From the NCBI GenBank assembly GCA_963838775.1, contig CAWISP010000010.1:1-64000 (forward strand): 64,000 bases of DNA. Reading direction: 5' to 3'. A program made the position numbers and the translations under genes. This stretch comes from Chersky-840 sp963838775. GTDB taxonomy: Bacteria; Actinomycetota; Acidimicrobiia; Acidimicrobiales; UBA8190. The first letter of the stretch is position 1; each line of letters starts with the position of its first letter. Below are positions 23,990 through 32,182 of this stretch, piece after piece. Below the pieces are notes generated by a model. That model was not told where the DNA came from. It did not search any database and saw nothing but the letters and a program-made list of their open reading frames with translations.

Positions 23990-24140
23990 GAGACTGCCCT
24001 TGCCATCGCTCAAGGAACTTGGGAGGACTGCCGCGAACTCGTCGCCATAGTGCTCCCGCCAGTTGGTCGGGGTACCACCGCAATAACGGAGCGATCCGTG
24101 CGGCGCTATTCGGGTCAAGACCGACAGGCTCCTCACGGGA
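23990..24140 (-). pseudogene. Relic of a gene with an RWYP...WRExYGDEF N-terminus
   Basis: On the minus strand one frame reads SAARIAPLLRWYP; after a one-base shift near 24075 another frame reads TNWREHYGDEFAAVLPSSL. Joined, this is the LLRWYPxxWRExYGDEFxAxL segment common at the N-terminus of actinobacterial membrane proteins with a permease-prefix-like domain. No intact frame carries it and nothing recognisable follows, so it is probably a decayed fragment. Confidence 0.4.
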
Positions 24141-24280
24141 ATTGTCGGCGGACTCCGGATCCGCATCTCCTCCGGTGGCGCTCCGCGATCGACCAACCGG
24201 CGACAGCCCTTGCAATCCGACTTCTGCCACCTCACGCTGGGCCAGAAGGAGAGCCTGAAGGACAGCGAGGCCGTGAGCAC

Positions 24281-24430
24281 TCAGGCGATAGGGCGTTCGA
24301 CGTCCACCTGCGCGTTCAGATCCTCGGCACGGGCCTGGGCCTCTGCCAGGCGGCGGAGGAGCCAGGCGACCTCGGGCGAGTCCGACAGGACGCTGCCCGG
24401 CGAGCGGGTCTCGAGGGCGCGGACCGGATC
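24281..24430 (-). pseudogene. Possible 3' fragment of a reverse-strand gene
   Basis: The frame reads ALETRSPGSVLSDSPEVAW, then a helical LLRRLAEAQARAEDLNAQVD and a stop after ERPIA. The helix-forming composition looks coding, but no start or upstream domain is present. Weak evidence. Confidence 0.3.
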
Positions 24431-24528
24431 CGGTTCGCCCCTCAACGACCCCATGACCCCAAGTGGAGACGGCGGTCGATGGACCCCTCGGGGGTCCGGC
24501 GACCGGCGACCGGTCGAAGCCGCCCTCC

Positions 24529-24534
24529 TAAGCT
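24529..24534 (+). promoter_or_regulatory. TANNNT -10 element (TAAGCT), leaderless type
   Basis: Ends eight bases before the ATG at 24543. Confidence 0.5.
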
Positions 24535-24542
24535 GGGCGGCC

Positions 24543-25943
24543 ATGACGACAGGCTCCCGGTCCGGTGCTCGGTCGATCATGCTGCTCGTGCACGCCCTAC
24601 CGCCCGACGAGCACACCGGGGCCACCCTGACGGCCCACGGCTACGCCCGGGAGTTGGCGAGGCGCGGCTGGGACGTGACGGTCGTGCACGGTTCGGCCGA
24701 TCCCGACCCCGGCTGGGCCGGCGGCCACCCGAAGCGCCACCGGCGCACCGGCGAGGACTTCTTCCGGGTCCCGGCACCGCGGACCCCGTGGCTGGGTGCC
24801 CAGTGGGCCCGCCGGGCGGCTGCCTTCCCGGCCGACCCCGCCCGCACCCGGTCCGACGCCGCCTTGCTCGCCCTCCTCGTCGAGCTCGACCCCACCGTCG
24901 TCCACGTGGTCGACAACGTAGACCTCCCCCTGTCCTGGCCGGAGCTAGCGGCGGCCACCGGCGTCCCCGTGATCCGAACCGTGACGTGCGCCGAGGACCT
25001 GTGCGGCCTCATCGCTCCCGTTTCGCCATGCTCGGGCCCTCGCGGCTACTGCGCCGCGCCGCTCACCCCAGCTCACTGCGCCGGCTGCGTCCTGGCGGCG
25101 ATGCGCGCCACGCCAGGCCCTTGCCATCCGGCCCTCTCCGGGTCGTCGGCCGACGGCGGCACCGCCCGGGCCACGGCCGACCGCTGGCTCCACGACGAGC
25201 TCGTCGAGCGCCTCACCGTGAAACGGGAGCGGGCCCGCCACCAGTACCGGCACGTCTACGCCACGGTGGTCTTCGCCTCACCGGGCTTTCGCGCCTACTT
25301 CGAGGAGACCCTGCCGCTCGATCCCGACCGGGTGGCCGTCGTCCCGATGGGCATCGACCCGGTCGGCGTGCCGCCGGTGCCGTCGGCGACAACGGGCCGG
25401 GACAACGGCCCGGTCCGCTTCGTGATGGCCGCCACCCTGCACGCCGCCAAGGGGATCGCCGCGGTGGTCGACGCCTTCTCTTCTCCCGAGGTGGCCGCTC
25501 GGCACGGCGAGTGGCAGCTGCACCTCGTCGGCGACGGCGACCGGGGAGTGCTCGCCCCGCTGTTGTCGTCGCCCTCCATGCGCCACCAGGGCGCGTTCAC
25601 ACCCGGCGACCTCCCCACGTTGCTCGCCGGCGCCGACGTCGGGATCTCAGCCTCGGTCTTCGAGACGTTCCACCGGGTAACGCGCGAGTACCTGTCGGCC
25701 GGACTGGCGGTGCTGGGCAGCACCGCCTTCGGCATCACCGATGTGGTGGTCGACGGGGCAAACGGGCTCCTCTTCGACCACGCCGAGCCCGGGTCGCTGC
25801 TCCGGGCCATCGTCCGGCTCCTCGACGACCGAGACCTGGTGGCATGGCTGCGCACCGGCGCCCGCTCGACGCAGATCCGCACCGTCGGCGACGAAGTCGA
25901 CGACCTCGAAGCCGTCTACGCCGACCTCAGCACGGTTCCCTGA
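24543..25943 (+). CDS. GT4-family glycosyltransferase
   Basis: GT-B fold protein of 466 residues. The N-terminal domain opens IMLLVHALPPDEHTGATLTAHGYARELARRGWDVTVVHG; a Cys-rich insertion follows (CAEDLCGLIAPVSPCSGPRGYC, then CAGCVL), which may bind metal. The C-terminal donor domain has RFVMAATLHAAKGIAAVVDAF, HLVGDGDR and SASVFETFHRVTREYLSAGLAVLGS, the E-x7-E-like motif region. It would add a nucleotide-activated sugar to a surface glycan; donor and acceptor unknown. ATG 24543 lies eight bases after TAAGCT. First gene of the glycan island. Confidence 0.85.
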   Translation: MTTGSRSGARSIMLLVHALPPDEHTGATLTAHGYARELARRGWDVTVVHGSADPDPGWAGGHPKRHRRTGEDFFRVPAPRTPWLGAQWARRAAAFPADPARTRSDAALLALLVELDPTVVHVVDNVDLPLSWPELAAATGVPVIRTVTCAEDLCGLIAPVSPCSGPRGYCAAPLTPAHCAGCVLAAMRATPGPCHPALSGSSADGGTARATADRWLHDELVERLTVKRERARHQYRHVYATVVFASPGFRAYFEETLPLDPDRVAVVPMGIDPVGVPPVPSATTGRDNGPVRFVMAATLHAAKGIAAVVDAFSSPEVAARHGEWQLHLVGDGDRGVLAPLLSSPSMRHQGAFTPGDLPTLLAGADVGISASVFETFHRVTREYLSAGLAVLGSTAFGITDVVVDGANGLLFDHAEPGSLLRAIVRLLDDRDLVAWLRTGARSTQIRTVGDEVDDLEAVYADLSTVP

Positions 25944-26033
25944 TCGTCCCTTTTCACGCGGCACATGCGGCGATGGACGAATTCCATTGGCAGCGCCCTG
26001 CGCTACCAGACAAACCACTTCAGGGAAAGCCAA

Positions 26034-26063
26034 GAGCCCGACTCCCCGAAGGGAGCCGGGCTC
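26034..26063 (-). terminator. Hairpin terminator for a minus-strand gene relic
   Basis: A 13-pair stem with a four-base loop. The one imperfect pair is a G-U wobble only in the minus-strand RNA, and the minus strand continues TTGGCTTTCC. Both point to termination of the gene relic ending at 26111 rather than of the plus-strand glycosyltransferase. Confidence 0.6.
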
Positions 26064-26110
26064 CCAGTCCAGGCCTCGTCGCCGAGACCATCAGTTCGCG
26101 GCCAGATCCG

Positions 26111-26344
26111 TCATATTGTCTGGTCGATGGTCACCGCACCAGTGGCACACGCGTTTGTTGCCTTGGTGGCGGTCACCTTGCAGAACCCAGTCGTCGTCGA
26201 CGATCCAGCCGTATAGGTGTCGGTGGCGACGCCACTGTTGCCGGTTGTCACTATCGGAGTCTTGAGGGTCCCGCAGGTAGCGGTCGTGGGACTAAGAGTC
26301 CTCGGCGGTCCGAGGCTGGCCTCATTGGGTGGCTGGTGGCTTTC
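26111..26344 (-). pseudogene. 3' relic of a secreted or surface protein gene
   Basis: An open frame of 77 codons without a usable start: a Pro-rich lead-in (NEASLGPPRTLSPTTATCGT), then TDTYTAGSSTTTGFCKVTAT, NACATGAVTIDQTI and a stop. The Thr/Ser/Gly content, three Cys and beta-strand-like alternation suggest the C-terminus of an exported pilin-like or adhesin-like protein. It is followed at the expected distance by a minus-strand terminator. An in-frame stop closes it upstream (26345-26347), so the 5' part has been lost or shifted. Confidence 0.55.
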
Positions 26345-26482
26345 TCAAATGACTCGGGAACCAGTTCCTACCAGGGAAGGGCGAAATTTCCGCCGGGCCT
26401 TGGCAGATTTCTCTCGCAACCCAGCGTCGCGGACAACCGGCAACCGCCAGCGCCGGCGTCGAGCGGCGTTGAGGGCGAGGGC

Positions 26483-26488
26483 TATTGT
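26483..26488 (+). promoter_or_regulatory. TANNNT -10 element (TATTGT), leaderless type
   Basis: Ends six bases before the GTG at 26495. Confidence 0.45.
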
Positions 26489-26494
26489 GAGCCG

Positions 26495-27394
26495 GTGGCG
26501 GCGCCGTCATTGCGGGTCCAGACCGTGCTATTTCAAAACCATGAAGCGCAGGTCGACCATTTTCTTTCCGGGATGCGAGCGTCGGCGCGATGGGCTCTGG
26601 GCACCGGCGTTACGTCGCGGGTCACGATGGTGATCGGCGACTGCTCCCCCGACCCGGTGCTCACCGACCCGGTGACGCTCGGGCAGGATTTCGACCACCA
26701 GGGGTCGATCGAGTATGTGCCCTTCGGCGCCAACCTCGGGTCGGCGGGCGGTCACAACCGCTTGTTCGCATCGCTCACCGACGACCTCGTGGTGGTGTGC
26801 AACGCCGACACGTACGCCTCCCCCCGCCTGCTCACCGAACTGGTAGCGCCGTTCGCCGACGAGTCGGTGGGCGTGGTGGAAGCACGCCAGGTCCCGCTCG
26901 AACAACCCAAGGTCCACGATCCGGCAACCGGCGACACCAGCTGGGCGTCAGGGGCATGCTTCGCGGCGCGGGCGAAGGTGATCGCCGACACCGGGGGCTT
27001 CGACCCCGACCTCTTCTTCTTGTACTGCGACGACGTCGACTTCTCGTGGCGGGCGAAGCTGGCCGGCTGGCGTGTCGTGCACCGGGCGTCGGCGACCATC
27101 TTCCACGACAAGCGGCTGACCATGAGCGGTGCCCTGGCGGCGTCGGACCTCGAGGTGACCCTCGGGGTGGAGGCGGCGGCCCTCTTGGCGTGGCGCTACT
27201 CGCGCCCCGATCTGGCCGAGCAGATCCTCGGCGCCCTGGACGCGTCGAGCGACGAGCGGCTGCGCTCGGCGGCGGCACGCCTGCACCAACGCCAGCGCTC
27301 GGGGGCGCTGCCCGAGCCACTCGACCCCGAGCACCGGGTGGCCCAGTTCGTGGGGCCCGACTACGCGGTGCACCGCTTCTCCTGGGGGCCCTGA
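26495..27394 (+). CDS. GT2-family glycosyltransferase (rhamnosyltransferase-like)
   Basis: GT-A fold protein of about 299 residues. It opens LRVQTVLFQNHEAQVDHFL; nucleotide-sugar binding segments are EYVPFGANLGSAGGHNRLF and VVCNADTYASPRLLTELV (the DxD-like NAD), and the acceptor side is ASGACFAARAKVI with FFLYCDDVDFSWRAKLAGW, the typical ED/DDxDFxWR block of surface-polysaccharide rhamnosyl- or galactofuranosyltransferases. GTG 26495 is chosen because of the TATTGT element six bases upstream. Its stop lies in a 22-base duplication shared with the next gene. Confidence 0.85.
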   Translation: MAAPSLRVQTVLFQNHEAQVDHFLSGMRASARWALGTGVTSRVTMVIGDCSPDPVLTDPVTLGQDFDHQGSIEYVPFGANLGSAGGHNRLFASLTDDLVVVCNADTYASPRLLTELVAPFADESVGVVEARQVPLEQPKVHDPATGDTSWASGACFAARAKVIADTGGFDPDLFFLYCDDVDFSWRAKLAGWRVVHRASATIFHDKRLTMSGALAASDLEVTLGVEAAALLAWRYSRPDLAEQILGALDASSDERLRSAAARLHQRQRSGALPEPLDPEHRVAQFVGPDYAVHRFSWGP

Positions 27395-27420
27395 CGTGTT
27401 CTCCTGGGGGCCCTGACGTG
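27377..27420 (+). repeat. 22-bp tandem duplication joining the stop and start of two genes
   Basis: Two exact 22-base copies (27377-27398 and 27399-27420), each starting TTCTCCTGG and ending CCCTGACGTG. The first carries the TGA of the GT2 gene; the second ends with the GTG start of the methyltransferase-GT2 gene. Before duplication the two genes would have met as TGAC-GTG. Confidence 0.92.
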
Positions 27421-29277
27421 CCCGGCGGCACCTACGAGTTCAGCTACGAGCCGACATCGCCCTACGCCCACGCGGTGACACTCATCTCCCGGCACAGGGC
27501 ACCGAAAGGTGAAGTAGTGGTCGACCTCGGCTGCGGGTACGGCGCCATCGCCGGACCGGTGGCCGACCTCGGGCTCGACTACTTAGGGATCGACGCCGAC
27601 CCCGAGGCCGTCGGCGCCCTCGCCGAGCGCGGCGTCGCAGCGATGTTGGGCGACCTCACCGATCCGGGCACCGTGTTCTCTCGGGTGACCGAGGCGCTGG
27701 CCGGTCGCCGGGTGGCGGCGATCTGCGCCCTCGACGCGCTCGAGCACCTGGCCAACGCCGCCCAGGTGCTGGGGGCGCTGTCCTGCTTCGCCCGGGAGCT
27801 GGGCGAGGTGCCGCTGGTGGTGAGCGTGCCCAACGTGAGCCACCGCGACCTGGCCATCAAGCTGCTGCTGGGGCGCTGGGACGTGACGCCGACCGGGCTC
27901 CTCGATGAGACTCACGTCCGCTTCTTCTCCCCCGCCGGGCTCGAGCGGGCCATGACGGCGGCGGGGTGGGTCGAGCTCGAGTCCTTCGACTTCGCCATGG
28001 CCCGGAGTGACCAGCACTTCCCGGCCGACTGCGTGGCCCTGGTGGCCGAGACTCCGCTCGGCGGTGCCCTCCAGCAGGTCCGGGGCCATGCCGCGCCGGG
28101 AACGATGGTCAACCAGTTCGTCCGCGCCTACCGCCCGACCGAGCCAGCCGGCATTGCCCGGCCCGACGGCGGCGTCGAGAGCACCGTGCCGTTCATCTCG
28201 GTTGTGATCCGGACCGATGGGAGGAAGCTCGCCCCATTCGACGACCTCCTGGCGTCGCTGGCCGGCCAGGACCACGACGACTTCGAGGTGGTGGTGGTCA
28301 TGACCGTCCCCGACCCGGACCGCCTGGCCCGAGTCGGGGCCGCCGTCGACGCCTACGACCCCACCTTCGCCCGACGGGTGCGGGTGGTCCCGACCGAATG
28401 GCCCCTCCCCTTAGGGGCGGCGGGCAACCTCGGGGTGGCCGGGGCCCGGGGGCGGTACGTGGTGGTCCTCGACGACGACCAGATGGCCTTCGGCCACTGG
28501 GTGGAGACCCTGGCCCGGGTGGCGGCAGCGGCCCCGGGCCGGGTGGTCCACGCCGGGGTGGCCACCCAAAACACGGTGGCCACCCCCGGCCGCTGGCAGC
28601 GGGCGACGGGGGGCCAGGTGGCGGCGACCGACCCCGGCGACGTCGAAGCCTACGACGTGGTCGACCGGCCCCGGTCCGCCGAGACCTTCGCCGTCGGCCT
28701 CCTCGAGCTGCTGGGCGGGCCGCCCCGGCCGATCTGCGGGTTCGCTCTCCCTCGCTCCTTCTTCACCGACCTGGGCGAGCGGTTCGACGAGGACCTCCCG
28801 GCCCTGGAGGACTGGGACCTGCTCCTGCGGGCGGTCGAGCGGTGCGGGGTGGTGACCACCGGGGAGATTGGCCTGTTGCGCCGCAGCTGGGTGCCGGGGC
28901 CGGCCGGCGGCGGCGAGGCGCCGGCACCAGCCGAAGGTCACGGTGGTGTCGAGGGTGAGGGTGAAGGCCCCCGCGCCGACGGGGACGTCCTGGCCAAGGC
29001 CTTCGCTCGGGCCGAGGCGATGATCGCAGCCAAGCTCGACGCCCAGCCGCTCCTCTTGGACCGCGGCAGCGCCAGCCGGCTGGGCGCCCTCCTGGCCGAT
29101 GTGGCCCGGACCCGCTCGGTGTGGACCGAGGAGGTGGCGGCGATACGGACCGAGGTCCACCAGTTGTCAGCTGCGGTGGCCGAGGCTGAGACACAGCTGG
29201 CCGCCGTGCATGCCTCCACCAGCTGGCGGGTCACCGCTCCCCTGCGGGCGGCCGTCGACCGGTGGCGGGGACGCTGA
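27418..29277 (+). CDS. Bifunctional methyltransferase-GT2 glycosyltransferase with C-terminal coil
   Basis: Protein of about 619 residues with three parts. Residues 1-215: class I SAM methyltransferase (VVVDLGCGYGAIAGPVADLG, motif I; ICALDALEHL; HVRFFSPAGLERAMTAAGW). Residues about 255-480: GT2 domain (FISVVIRTDGRKLAPFDDLLASLAGQ, VVVLDDDQMAFGHWVETLARV, ALEDWDLLLRAVERCG). Residues about 535-619: coiled coil ending ASTSWRVTAPLRAAVDRWRGR, the STSWRxTxPLR tail typical of O-antigen-type enzymes. It probably methylates and extends the same surface glycan. The GTG start lies in the second copy of a 22-base duplication. Confidence 0.85.
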   Translation: MPGGTYEFSYEPTSPYAHAVTLISRHRAPKGEVVVDLGCGYGAIAGPVADLGLDYLGIDADPEAVGALAERGVAAMLGDLTDPGTVFSRVTEALAGRRVAAICALDALEHLANAAQVLGALSCFARELGEVPLVVSVPNVSHRDLAIKLLLGRWDVTPTGLLDETHVRFFSPAGLERAMTAAGWVELESFDFAMARSDQHFPADCVALVAETPLGGALQQVRGHAAPGTMVNQFVRAYRPTEPAGIARPDGGVESTVPFISVVIRTDGRKLAPFDDLLASLAGQDHDDFEVVVVMTVPDPDRLARVGAAVDAYDPTFARRVRVVPTEWPLPLGAAGNLGVAGARGRYVVVLDDDQMAFGHWVETLARVAAAAPGRVVHAGVATQNTVATPGRWQRATGGQVAATDPGDVEAYDVVDRPRSAETFAVGLLELLGGPPRPICGFALPRSFFTDLGERFDEDLPALEDWDLLLRAVERCGVVTTGEIGLLRRSWVPGPAGGGEAPAPAEGHGGVEGEGEGPRADGDVLAKAFARAEAMIAAKLDAQPLLLDRGSASRLGALLADVARTRSVWTEEVAAIRTEVHQLSAAVAEAETQLAAVHASTSWRVTAPLRAAVDRWRGR

Positions 29278-29616
29278 GGTCGACCGTCGCCCGATGACGG
29301 CGGGGGGTCAGGCGCTGTCTGTCGTCGTCCCCGCCCCCGCCGCCGTGCGGGGACTGCCGGTCGGTTGGAGGTTCGTGACTCTGCGGGGTGTGTCGTCGCT
29401 TCACCACGGTCCACCAGCTCCACTCCGAAGCCGATGCGTGGCTCGTGCACTACAACCACCGGCGCAAGAACCACGGGGACTACATGCGGGGCCGGACTCC
29501 GAAGGTCGTCCTCGACAGCTTCAGGCAGAGCAAGGCAGCATGACCATTACCGCCATGAACCGAAGGGCCCACCTGTTACCTCGACCCTCGCGGTCCGGAA
29601 GCCCTAGGTCAACGGC
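29278..29616. other. Intergenic stretch with IS481 debris
   Basis: About 340 bases between the glycan island and the convergent MFS gene. The only recognisable content is a transposase C-terminal fragment (29391-29543). No terminal inverted repeats or target duplication could be identified. Confidence 0.6.
29391..29543 (+). pseudogene. IS481-family transposase, C-terminal fragment
   Basis: The frame reads CRRFTTVHQLHSEADAWLVH, YNHRRKNHGDYMRGRTPKVV and LDSFRQSKAA-stop. WLVxYNxxRxNHGxYxxGRTP is the end of the rve integrase domain of IS481-like transposases; the last catalytic Glu lies upstream of the preserved part. No start codon or remaining core is present. It marks a past insertion at the edge of the glycosyltransferase island. 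Confidence 0.8.
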
Positions 29617-30855
29617 TCAGCGGTGAGGTGCCGACGTCGCCGCCGCGTCGGCTTCCACCGCCGCGGGCCGGTGCACGGCGTCGATCACCGAGGCGACGGT
29701 GGCCACCGCACCGATGCCGGCGCCGAGAACGCAGACTCCGCCCCAACGGTGGCTCTCGTAGATCGAAGCGCCGACGGCCGAACCGATGGCACCACCGACG
29801 AAATAGCACACCATGTACGCGGAGTTGACCCGGCTCCGGGCTCGGGGCGCCATACGGTAGATGATCGACTGGTTCGTCACCTGAAGCCCTTGCACGCCGA
29901 CGTCGAGCACCAGGATCCCCACGATCAACAAGCCCAGGTCGTGACGCCCGTACCACAGGGGAGCGAACGACACCGCCACCAGCGCCGCGAACAACGCTGT
30001 GGTGGCCTTCGTCCACCCCCGGTCAGCCCACCGTCCCGCCACGTTGGCGCACAAGGCGCCGCCCGCCCCCACCAATCCGAACAAGCCGATGGTGAGATCG
30101 CTGTCGTGGTACGGGGCCCCGGCCAGAAGGAACGCCATCGTGGTCCAAAAGACGCTGAACGCCGCGAACCCCAACGCCCCCAAGAAGGCCCGGACCTGCA
30201 GGACGGGCTCGGTCAACAGCAATCGCACCGTGGTGCCCAACAAGGTCACGTACCCGATCCGGGCGCGCTCACCCTCCTCGGGCAGGAGTCGCGCCAAGAC
30301 GATCGCCATGACCACGGTCAAGACCGACGCGCTCGCATAGACCACCCGCCAACTCGAAACCTCGGCCACGATCCCCGATACCGTCCGGGCCAGCAGGATG
30401 CCGAGCAGCAGGCCGCTCATCACCATCCCGACGACGTGACCCCGGTGCTCGTCGTCGGCCAGGGACGCGGCCATGGGAACGAGGAGCTGCGCCGCCACCG
30501 AGCCTCCGCCCACCAGGAGCCCCACCACGGTCAACACCTCGATGTCGGGGGCGGTGGCAGAGGCCACCAGCCCCACGGCGGTGACGAGGAGGACGGCCGG
30601 GACCAACCAGCGCCGTGCGAACAAGTCGCCCAGCGGCACCAGGAAGGCGAGCCCCGCCGCGTAGCCGATCTGGGCGAAGGTCACGACCAGGCCGGCGGTG
30701 CCCGAGGTGGTGCCGAAGGACCGGGCGACACTGTGAAGGACGGGCTGGGCGTAGTACAGGTTGGCGACCGACGCGCCACAGGCGAAGGCGAACAACAGGA
30801 CCATGCCCCGGCTCAGGTGGGACCGACCCTCGCTCGTGGTCGCGGCGCCATCCAT
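29617..30855 (-). CDS. MFS transporter (AraJ-type drug/sugar efflux, 12 helices)
   Basis: Inner-membrane protein of about 412 residues with twelve hydrophobic segments. SVANLYYAQPVLHSVARSFG after helix 1, QIGYAAGLAFLVPLGDLFARR between helices 2 and 3 (MFS motif A-like) and GHVVGMVMSGLLLGILLARTVSG (motif C-like, antiporter) are seen. Substrate unknown; efflux by proton exchange is likely. ATG 30855 follows GGGGG, and an upstream in-frame start would add about twelve residues. Convergent with the glycan island. Confidence 0.85.
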   Translation of the reverse strand: MDGAATTSEGRSHLSRGMVLLFAFACGASVANLYYAQPVLHSVARSFGTTSGTAGLVVTFAQIGYAAGLAFLVPLGDLFARRWLVPAVLLVTAVGLVASATAPDIEVLTVVGLLVGGGSVAAQLLVPMAASLADDEHRGHVVGMVMSGLLLGILLARTVSGIVAEVSSWRVVYASASVLTVVMAIVLARLLPEEGERARIGYVTLLGTTVRLLLTEPVLQVRAFLGALGFAAFSVFWTTMAFLLAGAPYHDSDLTIGLFGLVGAGGALCANVAGRWADRGWTKATTALFAALVAVSFAPLWYGRHDLGLLIVGILVLDVGVQGLQVTNQSIIYRMAPRARSRVNSAYMVCYFVGGAIGSAVGASIYESHRWGGVCVLGAGIGAVATVASVIDAVHRPAAVEADAAATSAPHR

Positions 30856-31084
30856 GAAGCTTCTTACCCCCTCGACGACGAGCGGGCCCATCGTCGCACT
30901 GCGGCGGCTCGTGCGCGGCGAGGACCGGATCGCGACCGCACCGGAGCCGGGTATGGTCGCGCCAGTGCCCGGGGTTGGATCGACCGTGGTTTTCCCGCCG
31001 CGGACCTTTCCGGTCCGACTCCGGGCGCCCTACTCAGGCGTCTTCACCGCCGCGCTCGTCCATCGTGGCCCGGCGGTCCTCATC

Positions 31085-32119
31085 TCACTGCGGGCCGAGA
31101 TCGTCCCAGTCGGCGTCGTCGTCCCCGGTCGAGGTCGAATCCGTGCCCTGCCGGGCGCGGAGCCAGGCACTGATCTGGTCGGCGACGCGTTGCACTCCTC
31201 CGCCCATCCGGTCGACCATGGCGACGAACCTGTCGCCGTAGTGCGAGACCGCTGCGTCGAACTCGGCTGAGGCGGGAGGCTCTTGACCCCGGCGCACGTA
31301 GTGCCCGGCCCGGATGGGGTCGAACTCGCCCTCGCTCACCCATTTCACGAGTTGGTGCACGCGACGGACAGCGAAGGGATGGGTGCGGCCGATCTCCTCC
31401 CAGAACCGGGTGTGTCGGGAGTAGAGGTCGTCTTCGTCCTCGTACTCGTGGGCCTGGGTGATGAATGCGTCGAGGCTCATGCCCGGCAGCGCCCCACCGG
31501 CCATGCGCATGAGCATCCGGCACACCGGCAGGGGGTCCCCGAGGACGAGGGCGGCGGCGCGGTCGCTCGAGAGCTCGGCCATCCTCGACCACTCCAGCAA
31601 GGCCAGGTACAGAGCACGGATGGGGAGACCGGCGAACAGCGATCGGGGCAACGCGCCCTGGACGACCTGGGTGATGATCAACAGCGCGGTGGTGTAGGTG
31701 TAGTGCTCCGACAGGACGTGCCCGAGCTCGTGTGCGAGGACGGCGCGCACCTCGACGGGCTCGTACGAGTCCACCAGTGACGAGTAGACGATCACCACAG
31801 GGTTCTGCGCGCCCACCGTCATGGCGTTGACGACCGGAGTCTGCGTCACGTAGAGGTCCGGCGTGCGGTCGAGGTCGAGCAGCCACGCGCAGTTCGTGTA
31901 GCTGGTCCACAGATCCGGAACCTGGTCCTCGCCGATGCGCACCGCGTTTCCCAGGAGGACCTGGCGCAGGCGCCGCTCGTGGCCGAAGTCACACAGGCGC
32001 CGCACGAGTTGGTCCATCAAGGGGATCGACCTGAGCGCGGCCGTGGCGGCCCGGTCCGCCGGGTGCTCGTAGGCCTTGGGGCTCATGCCCTCGTAACGGA
32101 TGGCGGGATCGATCGTCAT
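31085..32119 (-). CDS. M48-family zinc metalloprotease
   Basis: Protein of about 344 residues. The zinc site is AVLAHELGHVLSEHY (His-Glu-x2-His) with the third ligand probably Glu in SRMAELSSDRAAALVLG. One or two hydrophobic segments (YTTALLIITQVVQGALP, LPIRALYLALLEW) flank the site, so it may be membrane-associated like HtpX. The C-terminal 70 residues are acidic and probably disordered, ending DDDADWDDLGPQ. ATG 32119 follows GTGAGGAAC; an in-frame ATG at 32146 would add nine residues. Confidence 0.87.
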   Translation of the reverse strand: MTIDPAIRYEGMSPKAYEHPADRAATAALRSIPLMDQLVRRLCDFGHERRLRQVLLGNAVRIGEDQVPDLWTSYTNCAWLLDLDRTPDLYVTQTPVVNAMTVGAQNPVVIVYSSLVDSYEPVEVRAVLAHELGHVLSEHYTYTTALLIITQVVQGALPRSLFAGLPIRALYLALLEWSRMAELSSDRAAALVLGDPLPVCRMLMRMAGGALPGMSLDAFITQAHEYEDEDDLYSRHTRFWEEIGRTHPFAVRRVHQLVKWVSEGEFDPIRAGHYVRRGQEPPASAEFDAAVSHYGDRFVAMVDRMGGGVQRVADQISAWLRARQGTDSTSTGDDDADWDDLGPQ

Positions 32120-32182
32120 GGGCGGTTCCTCACGGCGGAGACCCAAGGTTCGGGCCGAGACCCGGCCCGACCCTCGAGACCG

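Larger units (their letters stand above)
23948..24542. other. Gene-poor stretch with fragments of reverse-strand genes
   Basis: About 600 bases between the lipase and the first glycosyltransferase. No intact gene is seen. It contains two short protein-like relics on the minus strand (described separately) and the TAAGCT start element of the glycosyltransferase gene at its end. Confidence 0.55.
25944..26494. other. Intergenic stretch with a reverse-strand relic and its terminator
   Basis: About 550 bases between two glycosyltransferase genes. It holds a minus-strand hairpin terminator (26034-26063) and, upstream of that on the same strand, the 3' end of a lost secreted-protein gene. The rest shows no coding pattern. 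GC content is lower than in the flanking genes. Confidence 0.6.

Noticed and set aside
22505..24280. Long minus-strand frame opposite the lipase gene
   Set aside because: Composition (Arg/Gly/His-rich, no hydrophobic core) is that of a shadow of the lipase gene; the lipase frame has signal peptide and catalytic motifs.
24050..27394. A single open frame of over 1,100 codons across the glycan island
   Set aside because: Only the last 300 codons (from 26495) show protein-like sequence. The rest is Arg/Pro/Gly-rich antisense or off-frame reading of the GT4 gene and intergenic DNA, as expected at this GC content.
29623..31173. Plus-strand frame of about 500 codons opposite the MFS gene
   Set aside because: Antisense shadow: it lacks hydrophobic segments and is His/Gln/Arg-rich, while the minus strand encodes a clear 12-helix transporter.
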